Positions 40,546-48,064 of a DNA stretch of 64,000 bases are shown here, piece by piece. The DNA lies in the NCBI GenBank assembly GCA_963748075.1, contig CAVVHQ010000008.1, positions 1 to 64,000 of the forward strand. The letters run 5' to 3'. A program made the position numbers and the translations under genes. Every line of letters starts with the position of its first letter. Positions within the stretch are counted from its first letter, which is position 1. The notes beneath the pieces are model-generated. The model was not told the DNA's origin. It ran no database searches and saw only the letters and a program-made list of their open reading frames with translations. This DNA comes from VRUE01 sp963748075. Its GTDB lineage: Bacteria > Actinomycetota > Thermoleophilia > Solirubrobacterales > 70-9.

Positions 40546-42375
40546 CTAAGCCACCCGGGCGCCCTGGCGCGCCGCCTTCTGACGCTTCGTCTTGTCCAGC
40601 TCGACCTTGCGCAGGCGCACCGACTCGGGCGTCACTTCGACGCACTCGTCCTCGCGCAGGAACTCCAGCGCGGCCTCGAGCGAGAGCCGTTTCGGCGGCG
40701 AGAGGCGGATCAGGAGGTCGGCGCTGGCGGCGCGGACGTTGGTCTGGTGCTTCTCCTTGATCGCGTTGACGTCGAGGTCGTCGGAGCGGGCGTTCTCGCC
40801 GACCACCATCCCTTCGTAGACTTCCTCGCCGGGGCCGATGAACAGCGTGCCCCGGTCCTGGAGGCTGAGCAGCGCGTAGCTGGCGCTGGCGCCGCGTCGA
40901 TCGGCGACCAGCGAGCCGGTCGGGCGGGTGCGCAGCTCTCCCGCCCACGGCTCCCAGCGGTCGAAGACGTGGTGCAGCAGCCCGGCGCCACGGGTCTCGG
41001 TGAGGAACTCGGTGCGCAGCCCGATCAGCCCCCGCGCCGGCACCAGGTAGTCCATCCTCACCCAGCCGGTCGCGTGGTTGGTCATCTGCTCGAGTCGCCC
41101 CTTGCGGCCGGCGAGCAGCTGGGTGACGGCGCCGACGTGCTCCTCGGGCACGTCGATCGAGAGGCGCTCGACCGGCTCGTGGACCCTGCCGTCGATCTCG
41201 CGGGTGATCACCCGCGGCTGGCCGGCGGTCAGCTCGAATCCCTCGCGGCGCATCATCTCCAGCAGGACGACGAGCTGCAGCTCGCCGCGTCCCTGCACCT
41301 CCCAGGAGTCGGGCCGCTCGGTGTCCTCGACCCGGATCGAGACGTTGCCGACCAGCTCCCCCTCGAGCCGGGAGCGGATCTGGCGCGCGGTCAGCTTGTC
41401 CCCCTCGGTGCCGGCCAGCGGCGAGGTGTTGATCCCGACGACGATCGAGAGCGAGGGCTCGTCGACGGTGATCACCGGCAGCGGGCGGGGGTCGTCGGGG
41501 TCGGCCAGCGTCTCGCCGATCGTCACCTCTGGCAGCCCTGCGACGGCGATGATCTCGCCCGGCCCGGCCTCGGAGGCCGGCACCCGGTCGAGCGCCTCGG
41601 TCACGTACAGCTCGCTGATCGCCGCCCGCTCGACGCTGCCGTCGGCCCTGCACCAGGCGATCGGCTGGCCGCTGCGGACCGTCCCGTTGCGCACCCGGCA
41701 GAGCGCCAAGCGGCCGACGTAGGGGTCGGCGTCGAGGTTGGTGACGTGCGCCTGGAAGGGGTGCTCGGGGTCGTGCCCGGGGGCCGGGATCCGCTTCAGC
41801 ATCAGGTCGAGCAGGGGGGAGAGGTCGCTTCCCTCGGCTGCTTCCTCCAGCGCGGCCCAGCCGGCCCTGGCGTTGGCGTAGACGATCGGGAAGTCGATCT
41901 GCTCGGAGTCGGCGTCCAGCTCGATGAACAGCTCGTAGACCTCCTCGACGACCTCGGCGATGCGGGCGTCGGGGCGGTCTACCTTGTTGACGACGAGGAT
42001 CACGGGCAGGCCCGCCTCCAGCGCCTTGCGCAGCACGAAGCGCGTCTGGGGGAGCGGTCCCTCGGAGGCGTCGACCAGCAGCAACGCCCCGTCGACCATC
42101 GTCAGGCCGCGCTCCACCTCGCCGCCGAAGTCGGCGTGGCCCGGGGTGTCGACGATGTTCAGCTTGACGCCGGCGTGGTTGATCGCGGTGTTCTTGGCGA
42201 GGATCGTGATCCCCTTCTCGCGCTCCAGGTCCATCGAGTCCATCACCCGCTCGGCCACCTCCTGGCCCTGGCGGAAGGCGCCGGTCTGCCACAGCATCGC
42301 GTCGACCAGGGTCGTCTTGCCGTGGTCGACGTGGGCGATGATCGCGATGTTCCTGAGGTCGTCTCTTGTCTTCAT
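40546..42375 (-). CDS. typA: Ribosome-associated GTPase TypA/BipA
   Basis: Translational GTPase acting in ribosome assembly and stress response. G1 is AHVDHGKTTLVDAML, G2 EREKGITILAKN, G3 VDTPGHADFGGE, G4 VNKVDRPDA. Domain II, the EF-G-like domains III and V (EVQGRGELQLVVLLEMMRRE) and the TypA-specific C-terminal domain (GTLFIGPGEEVYEGMVVGEN) follow. 609 residues, standard length. The start codon lies 4 bp from palindrome copy E; a ten-codon frame inside the palindrome (MANQKSTAPP) ends with a stop overlapping this ATG (ATGA). No other ribosome site is visible. Confidence 0.95.
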   Translation of the reverse strand: MKTRDDLRNIAIIAHVDHGKTTLVDAMLWQTGAFRQGQEVAERVMDSMDLEREKGITILAKNTAINHAGVKLNIVDTPGHADFGGEVERGLTMVDGALLLVDASEGPLPQTRFVLRKALEAGLPVILVVNKVDRPDARIAEVVEEVYELFIELDADSEQIDFPIVYANARAGWAALEEAAEGSDLSPLLDLMLKRIPAPGHDPEHPFQAHVTNLDADPYVGRLALCRVRNGTVRSGQPIAWCRADGSVERAAISELYVTEALDRVPASEAGPGEIIAVAGLPEVTIGETLADPDDPRPLPVITVDEPSLSIVVGINTSPLAGTEGDKLTARQIRSRLEGELVGNVSIRVEDTERPDSWEVQGRGELQLVVLLEMMRREGFELTAGQPRVITREIDGRVHEPVERLSIDVPEEHVGAVTQLLAGRKGRLEQMTNHATGWVRMDYLVPARGLIGLRTEFLTETRGAGLLHHVFDRWEPWAGELRTRPTGSLVADRRGASASYALLSLQDRGTLFIGPGEEVYEGMVVGENARSDDLDVNAIKEKHQTNVRAASADLLIRLSPPKRLSLEAALEFLREDECVEVTPESVRLRKVELDKTKRQKAARQGARVA

Positions 42376-42379
42376 GGCG

Positions 42380-42426
42380 GTGCGGTCGACTTTTGGTTCG
42401 CCATGCGACTCAAAAGTCGACCGCGC
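42380..42426. repeat. 47-bp palindromic repeat family, copy E
   Basis: GTGCGGTCGACTTTTG and CAAAAGTCGACCGCGC form long arms around GTTCGCCATGCGACT. It occupies the typA leader, immediately upstream of the start codon on the minus strand, and lies between typA and the csp terminator. Confidence 0.92.
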
Positions 42427-42444
42427 GGTTGGGAAGCATAAGAA

Positions 42445-42467
42445 GGGCCCGCCGTGGCGGCGGGCCC
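42445..42467 (-). terminator. Terminator hairpin of the cold-shock gene
   Basis: GGGCCCGCC and GGCGGGCCC arms around GTGGC, 25 bp past the csp stop on the minus strand. Read in that direction the hairpin is followed by TTCTTATGCTT, a T-rich tail, which fits an intrinsic terminator. Confidence 0.75.
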
Positions 42468-42492
42468 CGGTACGGCTAGGAGCGGTGCGCGA

Positions 42493-42699
42493 CTACGCGG
42501 TCTGCTGGACGCTCGCGGCGGCCGGGCCCTTGGGGCCTTCTTCGGACTCGTAGCTCACCTTGGCACCCTCGGTCAGGGACTTGAAGCCCTCGCCGAGGAT
42601 CGCGCTGTGGTGGACGAAGACGTCCTTAGAGCCGTCGTCGGGCGTGATGAACCCGTAGCCCTTGTCGTCGCTGAACCACTTGACAGTTCCAGTTGGCAT
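42493..42699 (-). CDS. Cold-shock domain protein
   Basis: A 68-residue single-stranded nucleic acid binding protein of the CspA family. RNP1 is KGYGFITP and RNP2 is VFVHHSAI; the N-terminus PTGTVKWFSDDKGYGF is canonical. The C-terminus is EEGPKGPAAASVQQTA, also typical of actinobacterial members. GGAGG lies 6 bp upstream of the ATG. A clear hairpin terminator follows. About 220 bp without a gene separate it from the divergent YHYH gene and could hold a long 5' leader, as is known for csp mRNAs. Confidence 0.95.
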   Translation of the reverse strand: MPTGTVKWFSDDKGYGFITPDDGSKDVFVHHSAILGEGFKSLTEGAKVSYESEEGPKGPAAASVQQTA

Positions 42700-42917
42700 G
42701 CATTGCCTCCACTTCATGTGCTGCGAACGCGGAGGCTTTGGTGAAGCAACGACGCGAGCGCTAGACACGACTTTGCCGGGTCCATTTCCCGGCCTAACGC
42801 CCGGGACCGTAGCAGGGTCGGGCGGCACGGCGTCCCTTACACAGCCCTTACGTTGTGGTGACGCGGCTCTGATCCCGGCGGCGGATGCTGCGGCGGTAAA
42901 CGAGCAAAGGAGGGACC

Positions 42918-43871
42918 ATGACCCGTTCACGCCGCATCAAGATCTTCGTTTCGCTCGCGCTCTGCGCGCTCGCCGCCACCGCCGCGGCGGTCGGCCTGGG
43001 AGGGCTGGGAAGCGTCTCAGCGGGCGTCGCGACGGCGTCCTCCGCGACCGCGTCCTCGGTCAACCCGTCGTCGCTGCCGATCGGCGACGGCAAGGTGACG
43101 ACCTCGGGGCCGCAGCGCGGCTACGTCTACTCCTGCGGTACCGGATTCGGTTCGACCGGCGGCCCGCCGGGCGGCGGCGGCGCCCAGGTCGAAGGTCCGT
43201 GGATCCACGGCAGCACCTTCGACCTGACCGCGAAGGCCACCGTCGACGGCTCGGTCCGCTGGCGCAACGCGAGGCTGCGCACGAAGAGCAACTCGAAGCG
43301 GCGCACCTTCTCCGGCAACGGCCTGCCGAAGGGGAGCACGACGGGCGAATTCCCGGTCAAGTCGAGCGACGACGCCTACCAGTACGACCGCAACCCCAAC
43401 TCGATCCGCTCCCAGAGCGTCTACTACTCGCTTCCCAGCCACCCGAAGGCGGCGACGACGCCGAACTGCCTCTCGATGGGGCCGATCGGGATCGCCAAGA
43501 ACGGCGTCGCGATCTTCAACGCGCTCGACGCGCAGGACCGCGACGCGGTCGCCCACGAGGTGCAGGACAGCTGCGGCGGGCACCCGCAGCAGAGCGGCGC
43601 ATACCACTACCACGACATCCCCTCCTGCCTGACCAAGGGCGAATCGAAGCACCGCGCCTCCGGCCTGGTCGGCTACGCGCTCGACGGCTATCCGATCTAC
43701 GGGCCGCGCGGCGCCCACGGCAAGCTGCTCACCAACGAAGACCTCGACGCCTGCCACGGCCAGGTCAGCAAGGTCTTCTTCGAAGGTCGCTGGCAGCGCA
43801 TCTACCACTACAACGCGACGCTCGAATACCCCTACACGCTCGGCTGCTTCCACGGCACGCCGCGGTCCTGA
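42918..43871 (+). CDS. Secreted YHYH-domain protein
   Basis: 317 residues with an N-terminal signal (RIKIFVSLALCALAATAAAV). The YHYH domain occupies the C-terminal two-thirds. Its name-giving motif is in SGAYHYHDIPSCL; other family blocks are GPIGIAKNGVAIFNALDAQD, RDAVAHEVQDSCGGHPQQSG, GLVGYALDGYPIYGPRG and DLDACHGQV, and a closing YHYNATLEYPYTLGCFHGTP. The His/Cys-rich layout suggests metal binding, but the biochemical role of YHYH proteins is unknown. ATG start with AAGGAGG a few bases upstream. GAA codons predominate over GAG, unlike cytosolic neighbours. Confidence 0.85.
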   Translation: MTRSRRIKIFVSLALCALAATAAAVGLGGLGSVSAGVATASSATASSVNPSSLPIGDGKVTTSGPQRGYVYSCGTGFGSTGGPPGGGGAQVEGPWIHGSTFDLTAKATVDGSVRWRNARLRTKSNSKRRTFSGNGLPKGSTTGEFPVKSSDDAYQYDRNPNSIRSQSVYYSLPSHPKAATTPNCLSMGPIGIAKNGVAIFNALDAQDRDAVAHEVQDSCGGHPQQSGAYHYHDIPSCLTKGESKHRASGLVGYALDGYPIYGPRGAHGKLLTNEDLDACHGQVSKVFFEGRWQRIYHYNATLEYPYTLGCFHGTPRS

Positions 43872-43908
43872 TCGGGCCGAACTGGCCCCGGGGGCGCCGT
43901 CCCAGGCT

Positions 43909-43953
43909 CCCGGTGCACCCCGTGTCCGCATAGGAGACACGGGGCGCACCGGG
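43909..43953 (+). terminator. Long hairpin between the YHYH and protease genes
   Basis: Arms of 18 bp (left begins CCCGGTGCACCCCGTGTC, 43909-43926; right complement 43936-43953 with one G-T pair) around a short loop. It lies 38 bp after the YHYH stop and before the protease start. There is no T-run, so it is either a GC-type terminator or another dispersed palindrome. Confidence 0.55.
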
Positions 43954-44007
43954 ACCGGGGTTCCGGGGTTGAGGAACCGAGATGTACGGTCGATACGGTG
44001 GTACGTA

Positions 44008-46485
44008 ATGCAGCCCGGGAACTCGCCTCGCCTCCGGACGGCGCCGCGCTCGGCCATCGCCCTGGCCCTGGCCTGCGCGCCGCTCGCCCTGGGCCTGGCC
44101 TCGGCACTGCCTGCCGCCCTCGCCCCGTCGTCCGCCCGGGCGGCCGCCATCCCCCGATCGGCGGCCCCCCTCTCGTCGAGGCTGGCTGAGCTGGCTGAGC
44201 CGGCCGTCCGTTCGGCGCCGCAGGCGAAGCAGGCGAAGGCGCTGAGCCTCGCCCCCGCAGGGCCGGGCAGCCTCCTTCGCGAAGGCAACCGGGTCCTCGT
44301 CGAAGTCCGCTTCGACCGAGGCGCCGCGGCAGGCGTCGACGACCTGCGTGCCGCCGGCGTCGAGGTCGTCAACGTCAGCCGCGCCTACCAGACCGTTACG
44401 GTGGCCGCGAAGCCCGGCGAGTTGGAGCGGATCTCCGAAGTGCCACGCGTCGCCGCCGCAACCGAGGTGCTGACCCCGATCACCTCCTCGACCTGCCCCT
44501 CCGGCGCCGTCGTCTCGGAGGGCGACCAGCAGCTCCACGCGGCCGAAGCCCGCGACGCCGAAGCGTTCGGCGTCGACGGCGATGGCGTCACCGTCGGCAT
44601 CCTCTCCGACTCGTTCGATCAGGCGACCGAAGCGGTCGGTGGCGGCCCCGTCGCCACCCACGCGGCAGAAGACGTCGAAACCGGCGACCTCCCCGGTGCC
44701 GCCAACACGTGCAGCGGCCAGTTGACGCCGGCCGACGTCCTCGACGACTCCGACACGGGAGGCGAGGACGAGGGGCGCGCAATGAGCCAGATCGTCCACG
44801 ACCTCGCCCCCGGAGCCAACCTCGCCTTCGCCACCGCCTTCAACGGCGAAACTGCGTTTGCCGAAAACATCGAAGAGCTGGCGAAGCCGAGCGGCGAAGG
44901 CGGCGCCGAAGCGCAGGTGATCGCCGACGACGTCACCTACTTCGAAGAGCCCTTCTTCCAGGAAGGCCCGGTGGGGGTCGCGGCGAGCAACGTCACGGCG
45001 GGCGGCGTCAGCTACTTCTCCTCGGCCGCCAACAACAACCTGATCGACGGCAGCGGCAACGACATCGCCTCCTGGGAAGCACCCAGCTACCGCGATGCGG
45101 GCAGCTGTCCCTCGGCTGTGGTGACGCTGTCCGAAGAATTCGGGCTCAACGCGAGCCACTGCATGGACTTCAGTCCCGGTGCGGGGAAGGACACGACCTT
45201 CGGGATCACGGTTTCCCCCGGTGCGGTGCTGCTCGCCGACCTCCAATGGGCGGAACCGTGGGAAGGGGTGAACACCGACATCGACGCCTTCCTGATCGGG
45301 CCGGGTGGCCTGGTCGAAGCCGGGAGCATCGAAGGCAACATCCTCGGAGGGCGACCCTTCGAGCTCGTCGGCTGGCAAAACGTGTCGTCTTCACCGGCCA
45401 ACGTGCAGCTGGTGATCAACCGCTACGAAGGAGTCAGCCCACGCCTGAAGTTCTCCCTCCTCGAGAACGGTGGTGGAGTGACCAACAGCGAGTACCCGGA
45501 ATCGACGGGGGGCGACGTGGTCGGACCGTCGATCTTCGGCCACAACGGCGGCGAAGACGTGACCAGCGTGGCGGCGATCCCCTACGACCCGACCACTGCG
45601 CCCGAGATCTACTCTTCGCGCGGTCCGGTGACCCACTACTTCGGGCCGGTGACCGGGGCCGGTGAAGCCGCAGGACCGCTTGCCAGTCCGGAGGTGCTGT
45701 CGAAACCGGATGTGACCGCGACCGACTGCGGCGTGACCACCTTCTTCGCGTTCGAAGACGAAGGCGACTGGCGGTTCTGCGGAACCTCGGCCGCGGCTCC
45801 GCACGCGGCAGCGGTCGCGGCGCTGATGTTGGAGGACGAACCGGGCGCTACGCCGGAACAGATCCACAACGCGATCCAGGAAGGCTCCGACCCGATTGGC
45901 GCATTCGGTCCATGCGCGGTTGGCGCCGGCCTGGTCGACGCCGTGGAGGCGATCGAACGGCTGCATGTGGCCGGAGGCGTGCCGATCCCGGCCTGCACGC
46001 CGCCCCCCTCCCCACCGGTGGAAGAAGGCGGGGGAGGCGAAGGAGGCGGCGGGGGAGGCGCAGAAGGCGGCGGGGGAGGCGAAGGAGGCGGCGGGGGAGG
46101 CGCAGAAGGCAGCGGAGCGCCGCCGACCGAAGCCGGGGAAGGCCTCCAGACGACCGCCCCCTCGGCCGCGGCTACGCCGTCGCCCGTCACCGGCGTCGCC
46201 GACCGGGTCGCCCCCAAGACCTTCCTGAACCACCGCCCGCGCAAGCTGGTCCGCACCCGCCACAGGCGGGCAAAGGCAGTCTTCCGCTCCCGCTCGAACG
46301 AGCTGGGCGTCGCCTTCCTCTGCCGGGTCGACCGGGGGATGTTCCGTCGCTGCGATGCGCGGTTCGCGCGTCGCTACGGGATCGGCAGGCACGTCGTCGA
46401 AGTCAGGGCCCGCGACCGCGCCGGCAACGTCGACCGCACGCCGGCCGTCTACCGCTTCCGCGTCAAGCGGCTGCGGAATCGGTGA
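44008..46485 (+). CDS. Secreted S8/S53-like serine protease
   Basis: 825 residues from the ATG at 44008 with a signal peptide (SAIALALACAPLALGLASAL). A pro-region/linker runs to ~185. The subtilase-like catalytic domain shows the Asp motif VTVGILSDSFD and the Ser motif FCGTSAAAPHAAAVAAL near residue 590. At the His position there is GGEDEGRAMSQIVHDLAPG, and the oxyanion segment is ADDVTYF with Asp. This Ser-Glu-Asp/Asp pattern is closer to sedolisins (S53) than classical subtilisins. The C-terminus holds Gly/Glu repeats (~673-700) and an Arg-rich cell-surface-type domain (CRVDRGMFRRCDARFARRYG; VEVRARDRAGNVD). GAA codons predominate. Confidence 0.85.
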   Translation: MQPGNSPRLRTAPRSAIALALACAPLALGLASALPAALAPSSARAAAIPRSAAPLSSRLAELAEPAVRSAPQAKQAKALSLAPAGPGSLLREGNRVLVEVRFDRGAAAGVDDLRAAGVEVVNVSRAYQTVTVAAKPGELERISEVPRVAAATEVLTPITSSTCPSGAVVSEGDQQLHAAEARDAEAFGVDGDGVTVGILSDSFDQATEAVGGGPVATHAAEDVETGDLPGAANTCSGQLTPADVLDDSDTGGEDEGRAMSQIVHDLAPGANLAFATAFNGETAFAENIEELAKPSGEGGAEAQVIADDVTYFEEPFFQEGPVGVAASNVTAGGVSYFSSAANNNLIDGSGNDIASWEAPSYRDAGSCPSAVVTLSEEFGLNASHCMDFSPGAGKDTTFGITVSPGAVLLADLQWAEPWEGVNTDIDAFLIGPGGLVEAGSIEGNILGGRPFELVGWQNVSSSPANVQLVINRYEGVSPRLKFSLLENGGGVTNSEYPESTGGDVVGPSIFGHNGGEDVTSVAAIPYDPTTAPEIYSSRGPVTHYFGPVTGAGEAAGPLASPEVLSKPDVTATDCGVTTFFAFEDEGDWRFCGTSAAAPHAAAVAALMLEDEPGATPEQIHNAIQEGSDPIGAFGPCAVGAGLVDAVEAIERLHVAGGVPIPACTPPPSPPVEEGGGGEGGGGGGAEGGGGGEGGGGGGAEGSGAPPTEAGEGLQTTAPSAAATPSPVTGVADRVAPKTFLNHRPRKLVRTRHRRAKAVFRSRSNELGVAFLCRVDRGMFRRCDARFARRYGIGRHVVEVRARDRAGNVDRTPAVYRFRVKRLRNR

Positions 46486-46510
46486 GTCACGCCAAAGCGG
46501 GATCCTCACG

Positions 46511-46954
46511 CTACCGCTGGTGAATCTCTCGCTGAAAGACGTCCTCGTCGATCGCAAGGCGCCAGGGTCCGGACGCGGATTCCGTGGCGCGGAAGTCCGT
46601 GAAGTCGAAGGTGAAGATCGGCAGCTCGTGGCGCTCCGCGATCGCCATCACGCAGGCGTCGACGAGGCCGAGGTTGAGGTCGGCGTATTTCGAGTCCAGC
46701 TCCACCGCCCTGCGCATCAGGCCCTGCGTGGCGAAGGCGATTTCGTGGGCGCCGCCGACCACCGTCTTCATGAACGTGCGGGCGGCTGCGTCGCCGACAC
46801 GTCGCCGGGTGAGGTGATCCACCTCGACCATCACCGGCGAGGGAACGATCGCGGCTCTGCGGAGATGCCTCATTACGGTGGATGCCATCCGATGCGCCGG
46901 GTCGGTGTCGTCGATCGCCGAGACCAGCGGTCCGGCGTCAATCAGGACCTTCAT
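46511..46954 (-). CDS. PIN-domain ribonuclease, VapC-like toxin
   Basis: 147-residue PIN protein. Acidic active-site residues are visible: Asp6 in KVLIDAGPL, Glu near 44 in VMVEVDHL, Asp near 99 in LGLVDACVMAIAERHELPIF and Asp in FTFDFTDF. The family cuts RNA and acts as the toxin of VapBC pairs. It overlaps the upstream ribbon-helix-helix gene by 17 bp, the usual antitoxin-first order, and both are on the minus strand. Confidence 0.88.
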   Translation of the reverse strand: MKVLIDAGPLVSAIDDTDPAHRMASTVMRHLRRAAIVPSPVMVEVDHLTRRRVGDAAARTFMKTVVGGAHEIAFATQGLMRRAVELDSKYADLNLGLVDACVMAIAERHELPIFTFDFTDFRATESASGPWRLAIDEDVFQREIHQR

Positions 46955-47207
46955 CGCCCGGTCCCTCTCCCGGTCCCCACGGCTTCAGGCCGAGGTATTT
47001 CTCGGCGTTGATGCCGAGATCGGGCAAGCCGCTGCTACCAGCTCCGATGTAGTCGAGCGGTGGTTGGTCGTCTTCCGCCTGCATACCGAACTCGAGCAGG
47101 CGCACGATCGTCGCCGAGAACGACTCATCCAGGATCGCGCGTTCGCGCACCGCCTTCTCGGTCTCGTCCGGCAGGTAGATGGTTCGACGTGGCATCGTCT
47201 TGGTCAT
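46938..47207 (-). CDS. Ribbon-helix-helix antitoxin, VapB/CopG-like
   Basis: 89 residues from the ATG at 47207 (MTKTMPRRTIYLPDETEKAV). The N-terminal ribbon RTIYLPDE and the following helices (KAVRERAILDESFSATIVRL) match CopG/RHH DNA-binding antitoxins. The C-terminal tail (AEDDQPPLDYIGAGSSGLPD) is the probable toxin-binding part. A shorter start at MPRRTIYL (47195) is possible. It overlaps vapC by 17 bp. Confidence 0.8.
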   Translation of the reverse strand: MTKTMPRRTIYLPDETEKAVRERAILDESFSATIVRLLEFGMQAEDDQPPLDYIGAGSSGLPDLGINAEKYLGLKPWGPGEGPGDEGPD

Positions 47208-47309
47208 ATCCGAGAGTATGAAGGCCCAAATCATACATGTGGGCGGCAAACGTAAATCTTCTGCGACATCAACCCCACGAGGACCGCGACAGAGGCGCCC
47301 ATGCAGCTC

Positions 47310-48038
47310 TCAGCCGTCGCGCTCCGGCGACTCGGCCACGTCCCGCGTGCCGCCGCCGCGGCGCATCACCCAGTGGCCGCCGAGCAGCAGCAGGAGCAGC
47401 CCGGCGACGACGCCCAGCACCAGCGGGTCGGTGAGGCTGAGGCCCTCGAGGCGGGTGCCGAGGTAGACCGCCATGGCGGTGATCGGCAGGTAGCCGACCA
47501 CGGTCGTCCAGGCGAACCGCCAGGCCGGGACGCGGGCGGCGCCGGCGGCGTAGGAGACGAGGCTGAAGGGCACGATCGGGAGCAGGCGCACGGCGAGCAG
47601 CAGGGTGGCGCCGCCGCGCTCGATCGCCGCCTCGGTCCGCTCGAAGCGCTCGCGGCCGAACCAGCGGTCGAGCAGCGGCCGGGCGACCGAGCGGCCGACC
47701 GCGAAGCAGAGCAGCCCCGAGAGCAGCCAGCCGAGCATCATCAGCGCCAGGGCTGGGAAGAAGCCGTAGGCGAAGCCGGCCGCGGCGTCGACGATCTCGG
47801 CCGGGTAGAAGACGACCGCGTGCAGAAGGGCGAGGAGGACGACCAGCAGCGGCCCGGCCAGGCCGATGCTGTCGACGCGGCTGCGAACCTCGGCGGTGTC
47901 GCCCCGCACCGCCGCCTCGAAGACCTGGCGCAGGTCGGGCACCGCGAGGACCAGCAGCGCCAGGGCGGCGATCCCGGCCAGGGTCACGGCGACGGCGGCA
48001 AGTGAGGGTCTCGGCGACTCCATGCTCGGCGCAAGCAT
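47310..48038 (-). CDS. TVP38/TMEM64-family (DedA-like) membrane protein
   Basis: 242 residues with about six hydrophobic segments. The SNARE-associated/VTT domain signature is FYPAEIVDAAAGFAYGFFPA, then RFERTEAAIERGGATLLLAV, RLLPIVPFSLVSYAAGAARV and FAWTTVVGYLPITAMAVYLG. Members are linked to lipid scrambling or undecaprenyl-phosphate handling. ATG at 48038 (MLAPSMESP) is used; 48023 is an alternative. It follows the recD2 gene by 26 bp on the same strand. Confidence 0.85.
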   Translation of the reverse strand: MLAPSMESPRPSLAAVAVTLAGIAALALLVLAVPDLRQVFEAAVRGDTAEVRSRVDSIGLAGPLLVVLLALLHAVVFYPAEIVDAAAGFAYGFFPALALMMLGWLLSGLLCFAVGRSVARPLLDRWFGRERFERTEAAIERGGATLLLAVRLLPIVPFSLVSYAAGAARVPAWRFAWTTVVGYLPITAMAVYLGTRLEGLSLTDPLVLGVVAGLLLLLLGGHWVMRRGGGTRDVAESPERDG

Positions 48039-48064
48039 TGTCGGGGCTGCGGGCCCCGAGCGCT

